DNA from: Chloroflexota bacterium
Lineage (GTDB): Bacteria > Chloroflexota > Dehalococcoidia > UBA3495
Reading direction: 5' to 3'
NCBI GenBank assembly: GCA_022576105.1
Contig: JACZRM010000084.1
Span: 1-7,375, forward strand
DNA: 7,375 nucleotides
The notes below the pieces were generated by a model. It made no database searches. It saw only the letters and a program-made list of their open reading frames with translations, and had not been told where the DNA came from. Both the position numbers and the translations under genes were made by a program. This document shows positions 1 through 5,675 of this stretch, one piece after another. Position 1 is the stretch's first letter, and every line of letters starts with the position of its first letter.

Positions 1-79
1 CGAATATGCGAAGTAACGTGAATTTAATATCCGGCCACTGGGGGTAGGACTTGGTAACCTGGTAACGATTAACCCCAGC

Positions 80-709
80 GTGGTGGCCATGGTGATACTG
101 CTGCTGGCCACCGTTACCTTCGACGGTTTCAGCGCTACACCGGAGTGGTTGCAGGTACAGACATTTTTCTTGACCCAATTTCCCGAATTGAGGTCTCCAG
201 CGCTAAACGGGATCACCATAGCCAATACTCTTGGTCTGATAGCATTTCCTCTGGCCTTTACCAGCGTCTACTGGTTTTTTTGCTATTTGATGTTCCGCAT
301 AGTGGGCGAACGTCCCCCACTGGTGCCGGGACTCATTGGAGCCTACGCTTTCTCGTTGATACCGATTGCGTTGGCTTATAACTACGCCCACTTCCTGAGC
401 TTCTTGCTGATAACTGGGCAGCTAATAATTGGTCTGGCCTCCGACCCATTCGGATTTGGTTGGGACCTGTTCGGCACTGCCGACTACCTGATTAACATTC
501 GGATTACCAACGCCAGGTTTATCTGGATCTTCTCGGTGGCGGTCATAGTGGCCGGACACATATTTGCGGTATATCTGGCCCACATCCGGGCCATGCGTCT
601 ATATCCAACCCAGTCTCTGGTTTTGAAAAGCCAGTTGCCCATGCTGGGGCTGATGGTGATGTACACTGTGGTCAGCCTGTGGATTGTGTCCCGCCCAATT
701 ACTGAGTGA
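80..709 (+). CDS. Multi-pass membrane protein of unknown function, C-terminal portion of a probably interrupted gene
   Basis: This is a 209-residue, strongly hydrophobic protein with no assigned role. Likely membrane segments lie at about residues 1-17, 48-73, 81-99, 101-120, 146-168 and 186-205. Histidines sit inside the membrane-associated stretches YNYAHF (100-105) and AGHIFAVYLAH (158-168), which could bind a metal or haem, but that is a guess. The open start is a GTG at position 80 with no good ribosome binding site; an ATG follows at 89. The same frame is open back to position 17 and encodes REFNIRPLGVGL before the GTG. From memory, a family of larger multi-pass proteins in Actinobacteria and Chloroflexota (some labelled fenitrothion hydrolase) has a similar RPxGVGL ... 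TVxFDG ... TPEW block internally. If so, the true protein extends leftwards and the TAA at 14-16 interrupts it. That it is a membrane protein is secure; family and intactness are not. Confidence 0.6.
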   Translation: MVAMVILLLATVTFDGFSATPEWLQVQTFFLTQFPELRSPALNGITIANTLGLIAFPLAFTSVYWFFCYLMFRIVGERPPLVPGLIGAYAFSLIPIALAYNYAHFLSFLLITGQLIIGLASDPFGFGWDLFGTADYLINIRITNARFIWIFSVAVIVAGHIFAVYLAHIRAMRLYPTQSLVLKSQLPMLGLMVMYTVVSLWIVSRPITE

Positions 710-746
710 TCTACTCTTAGCCTTATTGGTGGTGCGCCGCCGCAGA

Positions 747-778
747 GTAGTTCGGTGGGTAGTTCGGGGGTAGTTCGG
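747..778. repeat. Three short direct repeats of GTAGTTCGG
   Basis: GTAGTTCGG occurs at 747-755, 759-767 and 770-778, with 3- and 2-base spacers rich in G. It lies in the 214-base gap between the membrane-protein gene and the SDR gene. It could be slippage-derived simple sequence or a small cluster of binding sites. Nothing identifies a binding protein. Confidence 0.5.
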
Positions 779-923
779 CTGGAGACTGTAGATGGCGTTC
801 TTCGCCTGATAGTCGATACAACACCCACCTCTTGACATTCAGGGCCAATATTCGGCCATTTCTGGGAAGGTTCTTCCCTGCATTCTGGCCCAAGGTAAAT
901 GAGTACAACAAAGGAGCACCGTT

Positions 924-1748
924 ATGCCAGACCGCCAGGGCAGACTGGAAGGAAAAGTCGCCATAATCACCGGGGCTGGTTCCAGCGGCCCGGGCGTGGG
1001 TAACGGCAAGGCCGCCGCGGTGTTGTTCGCCAGAGAGGGGGCCAAAGTCCTGCTGGCGGATGCGGTAAAAGCCCGTGCTGAAGAAACCCTGGCTATGATT
1101 GAGGAGCAGGGAGGCGAGGCTTCGGTTTTTGAGGCCAACGTGATCATCGCTGATGATTGCCGCCGAATGGTGGACGCGGCGGTGGAGCGTTACGGTCGCT
1201 TGGACATTCTGGACAACAACGTAGGTATATCCCGCCGAGGCACGGTGCTGGAAATCAGCGAGGAAGACTGGGACTACGTGATGGCGGTCAATGTCAAAAG
1301 CATAGTCCTGTGCAGCAAGTACGCCATACCTAAAATGATTGAAAGTGGTGACGGCGGCTGCATCATCAACATCTCCTCCATCGCCGGACTGCGGGCGCAC
1401 AGCAGCACCCCCTACACCGCCTCCAAGGCGGCGGTCATTGGCTTGACCATGACCATGGCGGCGGACCACGGGCCGGACGGTATTCGGGTCAATTGCATTG
1501 CCCCGGGTCTGGTCTTCTCGCCGATGGTGGCTCCCCGCATGGATGATGACCTGCGGCAGATTCGCAAGAATGCCGCGCCGCTGCGCACCGAGGGCGACTC
1601 ATGGGATGTTGGCTATGCGGCGTTGTACCTGGCCAGTGACGAGGCCCGCTGGGTCACTGGCATCACTCTGCCGGTGGATGCCGGTCTGACTACACTATCG
1701 CCGGTCACTTATCAGACCCTGGGGCAGCAGCAGTACCAGCAAAGGTGA
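924..1748 (+). CDS. Short-chain dehydrogenase/reductase (classical SDR, NAD-type)
   Basis: This is a soluble Rossmann-fold oxidoreductase of 274 residues; the substrate cannot be read from the sequence. Visible SDR landmarks are a long glycine-rich cofactor loop at 16-28 (TGAGSSGPGVGNG), Asp46 at the end of strand 2 (LLAD), NNVG at 98-101 where NNAG is usual, Asn123 of the tetrad, Ser152 in NISSIAG, YTASK with Tyr164 and Lys168, and the PG turn at 194-195. The acidic residue at the end of strand 2 favours NAD(H) over NADP(H) in this family. The start is clear: AAAGGAG at 910-916 lies 7 bases before the ATG. A perfect TTGACA sits at 832-837, but no convincing -10 hexamer follows, so the promoter is unresolved. 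The gene stands alone on this strand and converges with the FKBP gene. The last 20 or so residues (TLGQQQYQQR) run past the usual SDR end and are Gln-rich. Family assignment is firm; a FabG-like name would over-specify it. Confidence 0.93.
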   Translation: MPDRQGRLEGKVAIITGAGSSGPGVGNGKAAAVLFAREGAKVLLADAVKARAEETLAMIEEQGGEASVFEANVIIADDCRRMVDAAVERYGRLDILDNNVGISRRGTVLEISEEDWDYVMAVNVKSIVLCSKYAIPKMIESGDGGCIINISSIAGLRAHSSTPYTASKAAVIGLTMTMAADHGPDGIRVNCIAPGLVFSPMVAPRMDDDLRQIRKNAAPLRTEGDSWDVGYAALYLASDEARWVTGITLPVDAGLTTLSPVTYQTLGQQQYQQR

Positions 1749-1832
1749 TAGAAGCCTGGCGCATCTTTCCACAGGACCGACTTGCCGGACCTCTCGATGA
1801 AACCGGGGTTCAGGGCGCGGGGCATCTAGACT

Positions 1833-2261
1833 CTAGCCTATCTCCACCAACTTGATGTCAAAGGTCAGGGCCTGGCCTGCCAGCGGGTGATTGCTGTCCA
1901 TCTTTACTTTGGCGTCGTCGAATTCCACTATTGTGATTTCTGCTACTCGCCCGCCCGGCTGGTTTCCCTGCATGCGCAGGCCCACCTCCAAGGGGATGTC
2001 CGGCGGCAGTTCCGACCGGTCGATTTCAAACACAGCATCGGGGTTATGCGGCCCATAGGCCTGGTCTACCGGTATGTTCAGGACCTTGGATTCGCCAGGC
2101 TCCATGCCCAACACACCCTGGTCGAAGCCAGGGATTACCTGCCCCTGACCCAGGGTGAACTCCAAGGGTGAATCACCGCCCGAAGAGTCGAACACCGAGC
2201 CGTCTTCCAGCTTGCCGGTGTAGTGGACCTTAACTTTATCGCCCTTCTTTGCCTGGACCAT
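1833..2261 (-). CDS. FKBP-type peptidyl-prolyl cis-trans isomerase, SlyD-like
   Basis: This 142-residue cytoplasmic foldase catalyses cis-trans isomerisation of X-Pro bonds and probably has chaperone activity. The FKBP half-domain is at residues 1-68 ([16 protein letters not shown], then [17 protein letters not shown]). An inserted chaperone flap (IF domain) follows at about 70-120. The domain closes with [18 protein letters not shown] (124-141), typical of SlyD and archaeal short FKBPs. The histidine-rich nickel-binding tail of E. coli SlyD is absent, so a hydrogenase-maturation role is not supported. There is no signal peptide. The ATG is fixed by GAGGAG at 2267-2272, five bases upstream. 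A TATAAT box lies at 2332-2337. The gene is separated from the upstream cupin by 88 bases and converges with the SDR gene. The stop codon overlaps a small inverted repeat CTAGA-C-TCTAG (1826-1836), too short to be a terminator. Confidence 0.95.
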   Translation of the reverse strand: MVQAKKGDKVKVHYTGKLEDGSVFDSSGGDSPLEFTLGQGQVIPGFDQGVLGMEPGESKVLNIPVDQAYGPHNPDAVFEIDRSELPPDIPLEVGLRMQGNQPGGRVAEITIVEFDDAKVKMDSNHPLAGQALTFDIKLVEIG

Positions 2262-2331
2262 TCCCTCTCCTCAAGAGCTACTTGAACCGGGTAATTTCTC
2301 AGTAAATACTAAAAATACTAATTTTCGCGTC

Positions 2332-2337
2332 ATTATA
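2332..2337 (-). promoter_or_regulatory. Probable -10 box (TATAAT) of the FKBP gene
   Basis: Reading the - strand, a perfect TATAAT lies about 70 bases before the FKBP ATG. It is followed by an AT-rich leader with a duplicated AGTATTT motif (2301-2320). The expected -35 position (2355-2360) reads CCACGG, which does not resemble TTGACA, so initiation may rely on an activator or on the -10 alone. The -35 region would fall inside the hairpin at the end of the cupin gene. Confidence 0.4.
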
Positions 2338-2338
2338 C

Positions 2339-2361
2339 CCCACCGTCTCTTAGACCGTGGG
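2339..2361 (-). terminator. Hairpin spanning the cupin stop codon, possible terminator
   Basis: Arms at 2339-2348 and 2352-2361 pair in 9 of 10 positions around a 3-base loop. The TAA stop of the cupin gene (2350-2352) lies in the loop and first arm base. On the - strand the hairpin is followed by GTATAATG, not by a run of T, so it does not meet the full definition of an intrinsic terminator. It may instead stabilise the 3' end of the transporter-cupin mRNA or attenuate read-through into the FKBP gene. Confidence 0.35.
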
Positions 2362-2769
2362 CAGCCCCAACCCGCCGTACTCTGCTGGCTGGGCCTCATC
2401 TGGCCCGGGCCAGGAAGGAATGGTGACGCACAGAAATCGCAGGGGTTCGTTGGACGAGGAGCTGAACTGAAACCGCCATCCGGTGGGGATGGTCAGCGCG
2501 TCACCGGCTTCTACCCGAATAGCGGCGACGCCAGAGGATTCGGCGTCGGGAGGACAGCGCCACACCCGGCCAATTCCCTCCAGAATGTACCAGATTTCTT
2601 CAACTGTCTGGTGCCACACCGGCCGCGACACTTGGCCCGGCGGCAGTGTTACTTCCACCATGCTGCCCCGATGTCCTCCATGCCTCTGGTCAATCAAGAA
2701 GCGGATTGCCGAGCCATCGGGAGCAATGTCATCTGGCTGCGCCGAGCGGCGGCTGATTGGCGGAATCAT
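2350..2769 (-). CDS. Small single-domain cupin protein with a degenerate metal site
   Basis: Taken from the ATG at 2767-2769, this is about 139 residues; in-frame GTG (2770-2772) and TTG (2776-2778) codons lie just upstream. GAGGT at 2782-2786 is 9 bases from the GTG, 3 from the TTG and 12 from the ATG, so the exact start is uncertain. Numbered from the TTG, cupin motif 1 is PPGQVSRPVWHQTVEEIWYILEG (46-68). It keeps His56 and Glu60/61, but Val54 replaces the first histidine. Motif 2 is GDALTIPTGWRFQF (92-105), with Phe103 where the final metal-binding histidine normally falls. The beta-barrel fold is therefore well supported, but a standard four-ligand metal site is not. The gene follows the transporter almost immediately, so the two are probably co-transcribed. 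It could be an isomerase-like enzyme or a ligand-binding protein for the imported substrate; this is inference from context. Confidence 0.82.
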   Translation of the reverse strand: MIPPISRRSAQPDDIAPDGSAIRFLIDQRHGGHRGSMVEVTLPPGQVSRPVWHQTVEEIWYILEGIGRVWRCPPDAESSGVAAIRVEAGDALTIPTGWRFQFSSSSNEPLRFLCVTIPSWPGPDEAQPAEYGGLGLPTV

Positions 2770-2779
2770 CACAATCAAT

Positions 2780-4198
2780 CTACCTCACCAGCGGTTGGCC
2801 GACCAGACCCCAGTAGGGTAGCACCAACAGGAACAACACGGCTATCGCTACCACGGTCATCACTAAGCCGAAACGGAAGACCTCCGGGGCGCTGATCTGG
2901 GCCCGCTGGAAGATGAATATCCCCGAGGTGCCGCCGGCCGGATAATAAACAACTGAGTCTCCCACCACTACCGCGGCCATTCCGCAGACCAGGGGATTCA
3001 GGCCCAGGGTCGCGCCGGCGGCCATCGCCACCGGGATCACCAGGGCCAGGTACCCGGCGATGTTGGGCACCATCACGCGAACCAAAGCGAAGCAAAGGCA
3101 CAAGGCCAACAGCAACAACATGGGCTGGTCTTGTAGTCCGAATACGCTGCCCACCAGGATATCCGAGAACCAGGCGGCGGCGCCGCTGGTGACCAGGGCG
3201 TGAGCCAAGGACAGAGAAGTGGCAATGACGAAGAAATTGCTCCACCCCAGGTTTTGCTCGAATTCCCGCCAACTGAGAACCCCAATGCCAGGTGTCAGGA
3301 TCAGTCCCATGGCAATCAAAGCGGGTACCGCCGGATGCAGCCCGTGAGCGAAGTCGGTGAACCAGAGCAGGGCGGTCAGCAGGGCGATTGCTCCGGCCCG
3401 GATTTCCACCGGTTTCACCGGGCCTGGGTCCAGCTTGCCGGCCGCCAGTGAATCCCCCAGCCGAAACCCGGAGCGGTAGAAAAAGTACAGCAGGGTTCCG
3501 CCAACCACCAGGTTGGCGTAGAACGGGACGCTCATCAGCAGAAACCACTGAGTCCAGGAGAAATCGCCCAACAGCCCGGACGCCACCACCGGGGTGATCC
3601 CGCCGGCTAAGAGTGCGGTTGACGCCAGCCGGTTAAGGCTGCCCATCGCCATCATCACCGCTTTGTGCAGGGGATGCTGGTGGGGTATGTTCCAATGCGC
3701 CAGCACCTGCTCGTAGACGTGCACCATGATGGCCCCTCTGGTGCTGGCCGAGGGCAGGGCAAAGGTCAAGAGGGCGAAGGAAAACAGCATCTGGACATAC
3801 AGCCAGCGCGGGCTGCCCACCGCGCCTCGAATCAGGAAGGTCGCCATCCGCTCGGCCAGGCCAGACTGGTGCACCGCCAATCCCAGCGTGAGAATGCCGA
3901 CCAGGAAGTAGACCACCGGCTGGGAAAACCCGTACACGCCAGCCTCAATGTCGGGCACTGCACCGGTGAGGACCAGCAGAACGATTCCCCCAATGCCAAC
4001 CACGGCGATGGGTATTGCCTCAGTGGCCCACAACAGCACGGCCAATGCCATCACCGCCAGAGCGCGTTGTCCCTGCGGGGTGAGGCCCTCCGGGGTTGGC
4101 ATCAGTATCAACCCAGCGAACACCGCCAGCGGAACAGCGAGCTTTATCACTGATTTAGGAGCTATTGAAGTTTGGCCCAGGGAGAGAGATTTCAACAA
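2780..4198 (-). CDS. DASS/SLC13-family anion transporter (CitT/DcuABC-like permease)
   Basis: This 472-residue inner-membrane secondary transporter probably imports an organic or inorganic anion, such as a dicarboxylate, sulfonate or sulfate, with sodium or by exchange. Hydrophobic segments run through the whole length. The DASS signature ALAVLLWATEAIPIAVVGIG lies at 51-70. The first re-entrant hairpin is LPSASTRGAI (148-157), where SxST stands in for the usual SNT. The second repeat carries MVPNIAGYLALVIPVA (376-391), lacking the second SNT. GDSVVYYPAGGTSG (413-426) is near the C-terminus. Substrate cannot be assigned, and the altered tips argue against assuming succinate or citrate. The longest start is a TTG at 4196-4198, with a second TTG next to it. 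A GTG at 4148-4150 (residue 17, VIKLAVPL) is an alternative and would remove only a polar leader. Neither has a Shine-Dalgarno. The cupin gene follows directly. Confidence 0.9.
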   Translation of the reverse strand: MLKSLSLGQTSIAPKSVIKLAVPLAVFAGLILMPTPEGLTPQGQRALAVMALAVLLWATEAIPIAVVGIGGIVLLVLTGAVPDIEAGVYGFSQPVVYFLVGILTLGLAVHQSGLAERMATFLIRGAVGSPRWLYVQMLFSFALLTFALPSASTRGAIMVHVYEQVLAHWNIPHQHPLHKAVMMAMGSLNRLASTALLAGGITPVVASGLLGDFSWTQWFLLMSVPFYANLVVGGTLLYFFYRSGFRLGDSLAAGKLDPGPVKPVEIRAGAIALLTALLWFTDFAHGLHPAVPALIAMGLILTPGIGVLSWREFEQNLGWSNFFVIATSLSLAHALVTSGAAAWFSDILVGSVFGLQDQPMLLLLALCLCFALVRVMVPNIAGYLALVIPVAMAAGATLGLNPLVCGMAAVVVGDSVVYYPAGGTSGIFIFQRAQISAPEVFRFGLVMTVVAIAVLFLLVLPYWGLVGQPLVR

Positions 4199-4220
4199 GA
4201 GCTAGTCACCGATTGACGAT

Positions 4221-4248
4221 ATAGTAGCGCCCCGAAATCGTGCTACAA
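4221..4248 (-). promoter_or_regulatory. Weak candidate promoter for the transporter-cupin operon
   Basis: On the - strand TTGTAG (4243-4248) is separated by 16 bases from TACTAT (4221-4226). That is 3 of 6 and 4 of 6 matches to the bacterial consensus. Transcription would begin near 4210-4215, a short distance before the TTG start, so the leader would be very short. This agrees with the missing ribosome binding site. Confidence 0.25.
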
Positions 4249-4253
4249 GATGA

Positions 4254-4280
4254 AAGCCCCCGGTCTGCAGCCGGGGGCTT
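4254..4280 (-). terminator. Strong intrinsic-type hairpin after the crotonase gene
   Basis: A perfect 10-bp stem (arms 4254-4263 and 4271-4280, GC-rich AAGCCCCCGG) encloses a 7-base loop. It starts 29 bases past the crotonase stop on the - strand. The bases that follow on that strand are TCATCTTG after the terminal TT of the stem, only moderately T-rich. It also separates the crotonase transcript from the transporter promoter. The symmetrical stem could act on either strand. Confidence 0.75.
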
Positions 4281-4308
4281 GCTTTGTTGCATCTGGTCTG
4301 CAATCCGC

Positions 4309-5082
4309 TTAGGAGGCCCGGGGCTTGCGACCCTTGCGTTCCAGGAAATCCTTGAACCCGTCTTCCACCGACAGTCCTTTGAAGCGGCCGGTGCGCGCGT
4401 TAATCTCGCTCCGGAACTGGTCTTCCAGCGGTTGCCCGCTGTGTTCCAGCAGCATCTGCTTGATGTTGGCGACGCCCTCGGCCCGGTTCTTGGCAATTCC
4501 AGCGGCGACTTCCATCGCCTTGTCCATCAGCTGTTCGTTGGGTACCAGGTGGTTGATCAGCCCAATGTGGTAGGCCTCTTCGGCAAAGACCTCTCGACCA
4601 CTGTACAGCAATTCTTTGGCCCGGTTTATTCCCACCAACCTGGGCAGGCTCCAGGTGGCGTTCATCTGACCATAATTCACCGCCAGGAACCGGAAGCTGG
4701 TGCGTTCGCAGCCCAGCAAAAAGTCCATGGAAGTAGCCATCACCGTGCCGCCTCCGTAGCAGAGACCGTTAATCGCCCCAATCACCGGCTTGGTGGACGT
4801 GGTCAGGTGCCAGGTTTGTTTGGACCTTTCCTGGGCGACCTCCTCTCTTTCCTGCTCGCTGCGCTCCCGGTTTTCGTGGATGTCTGCACCCGCCGAAAAG
4901 GCCCGCTCCCCGGCCCCGGTGATGATTATGGCGCCCACGCTGTCGTCTTCTTCCATACTGGTGATCGCCTGGTCCAATTCTCGGGCCAAGCCCAGGCTCA
5001 GAGCGTTCAGAACTTCGGGCCGGTCCAACGTTATGACGGCAACTCGGTCGGTTTGTTTGGTCTTGATAAACTGGTAACTCAT
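4309..5082 (-). CDS. Crotonase-fold (enoyl-CoA hydratase/isomerase family) protein lacking both catalytic glutamates
   Basis: This 257-residue cytoplasmic protein has the usual length for the family and probably binds an acyl-CoA. Family features are LDRPEVLNAL (19-28), the oxyanion-hole segments AFSAGADI (61-68) and NGLCYGGG (105-112), the C-AGE-like GCERTSF (124-130), and the C-terminal DGFKDFLERKGRKP (241-254). Aligned by eye to mammalian mitochondrial hydratase, the two catalytic glutamates fall on Val114 (GGGTVM) and Ala134 (FRFLAVNYG). Ordinary hydration of enoyl-CoA is therefore unlikely. The family also includes decarboxylases, hydrolases, C-C hydrolases and isomerases with other residues, and any of these is possible. 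The ATG start is well supported: GAGGAG at 5092-5097 lies 9 bases upstream. The gene appears monocistronic, with a hairpin terminator 29 bases downstream. A database would probably label it enoyl-CoA hydratase; I am sure of the fold, not the reaction. Confidence 0.92.
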   Translation of the reverse strand: MSYQFIKTKQTDRVAVITLDRPEVLNALSLGLARELDQAITSMEEDDSVGAIIITGAGERAFSAGADIHENRERSEQEREEVAQERSKQTWHLTTSTKPVIGAINGLCYGGGTVMATSMDFLLGCERTSFRFLAVNYGQMNATWSLPRLVGINRAKELLYSGREVFAEEAYHIGLINHLVPNEQLMDKAMEVAAGIAKNRAEGVANIKQMLLEHSGQPLEDQFRSEINARTGRFKGLSVEDGFKDFLERKGRKPRAS

Positions 5083-5161
5083 GCTGAATAACTCCTCAAG
5101 CTTGGCTGCGAAATTGGACTGCTCAACGCAATTGAGCTGATCCGGTTCTCTAGGGGTAATA

Positions 5162-5189
5162 ATAAATCACAATTAGGTTGGAAAGTAAA
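5162..5189 (-). promoter_or_regulatory. Weak candidate promoter for the crotonase gene
   Basis: On the - strand TTTACT (5184-5189) lies 16 bases before TTTATT (5162-5167); each matches consensus in 4 of 6 positions. An overlapping TATTAT (5159-5164) is a better -10 but has a 19-base spacer. The local AT-rich block contrasts with its surroundings. The predicted leader would be about 70 bases, ending in the GAGGAG ribosome binding site. Confidence 0.3.
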
Positions 5190-5298
5190 CCTGAGGGCAA
5201 GTGGGGAATGCTTCCAGCCACTTAGCTTGGAAGTTGGACTGAGGGGAATTTAGCAGGTGGAAGCGGGACGGTGGTAGTTATTTAACGCTGAACGGAGT

Positions 5299-5326
5299 AA
5301 GGCCCCGCTATGACGCGAGGCCTTTT
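5299..5326 (+). terminator. Hairpin with T-run between the TA operon and the crotonase gene
   Basis: AAGGCC (5299-5304) pairs with GGCCTT (5319-5324). An inner CGC/GCG (5306-5308 with 5315-5317) is separated from it by one mismatch and closes a 6-base loop. On the + strand it ends in TTTT (5323-5326), as an intrinsic terminator should. On the - strand the preceding AAAA is on the 5' side and no T-run follows. No + strand gene precedes it, so it may work in reverse for the antitoxin transcript, or end an unrecognised + strand RNA. Confidence 0.5.
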
Positions 5327-5352
5327 CACATTCCCGTCCACCCGGGTTTATT

Positions 5353-5646
5353 TTATACCAGATCCAAGCTTGCCTTAGCTTCTTCCCACGGAATATTTTT
5401 ACCTTCTTTAGCCTCTTTGATACCTTGCTTGAGAGCAGCCATCATGTCTGTATCGCCCATGATCTCCAGAGTTTCTGTGATGGCCTCAAACAACTCCCAG
5501 GGCATCAAAGCCAAGGTAGGTTTTCCCCTGACTGTAATTGCTACAGCCTGGTTTTGCTCACTTAGCTCCTTGGAAAGCTTAGGCAGTTTGGTACGCGCCT
5601 CCGCTATCGGGATTTCCCCGATACCGCCACTTCTAGACCGAACCAT
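5353..5646 (-). CDS. Type II antitoxin, Phd/YefM family
   Basis: This 97-residue protein would neutralise the toxin encoded just upstream and repress their shared promoter. The N-terminal part (11-55: EIPIAEARTKLPKLSKEL, AITVRGKPTLALMPWELFEAI) matches the Phd/YefM fold, a short helix and sheet dimer that binds DNA. The C-terminal part (60-97) is charged and helical, with IPWEEAKASL (85-94), the usual toxin-binding tail. The ATG has an almost perfect ribosome binding site, AGGAGGTGA (5651-5659), 4 bases from the start. That is the strongest in the window and suits an antitoxin that must be made in excess. It follows the toxin gene after 29 bases, the reverse of the common antitoxin-first order. 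Base composition is more AT-rich than in the metabolic genes to the left, consistent with a mobile TA cassette. Confidence 0.88.
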   Translation of the reverse strand: MVRSRSGGIGEIPIAEARTKLPKLSKELSEQNQAVAITVRGKPTLALMPWELFEAITETLEIMGDTDMMAALKQGIKEAKEGKNIPWEEAKASLDLV

Positions 5647-5675
5647 GCTGTCACCTCCTGTTTCCTGCGAACCTC

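Noticed and set aside
723..1469. 248-residue - strand frame opposite the SDR gene
   Set aside because: It is the antisense shadow of a clear SDR; no domain and composition typical of a reverse-complement frame.
1826..1836. CTAGA-C-TCTAG inverted repeat as a terminator between SDR and FKBP
   Set aside because: Five-base arms around one base cannot form a stable hairpin, and no T-run follows on either strand.
2775..3548. 257-residue - strand frame inside the transporter gene
   Set aside because: Out-of-frame overlap with the DASS transporter; Gly/Arg-rich translation typical of a shifted GC-rich frame.
3665..4153. 162-residue + strand frame opposite the transporter
   Set aside because: Antisense shadow; Gln/His/Gly-rich with no family features.
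4240..5091. 283-residue + strand frame opposite the crotonase gene
   Set aside because: It mirrors the well-supported crotonase gene and runs through its terminator; no domain pattern.
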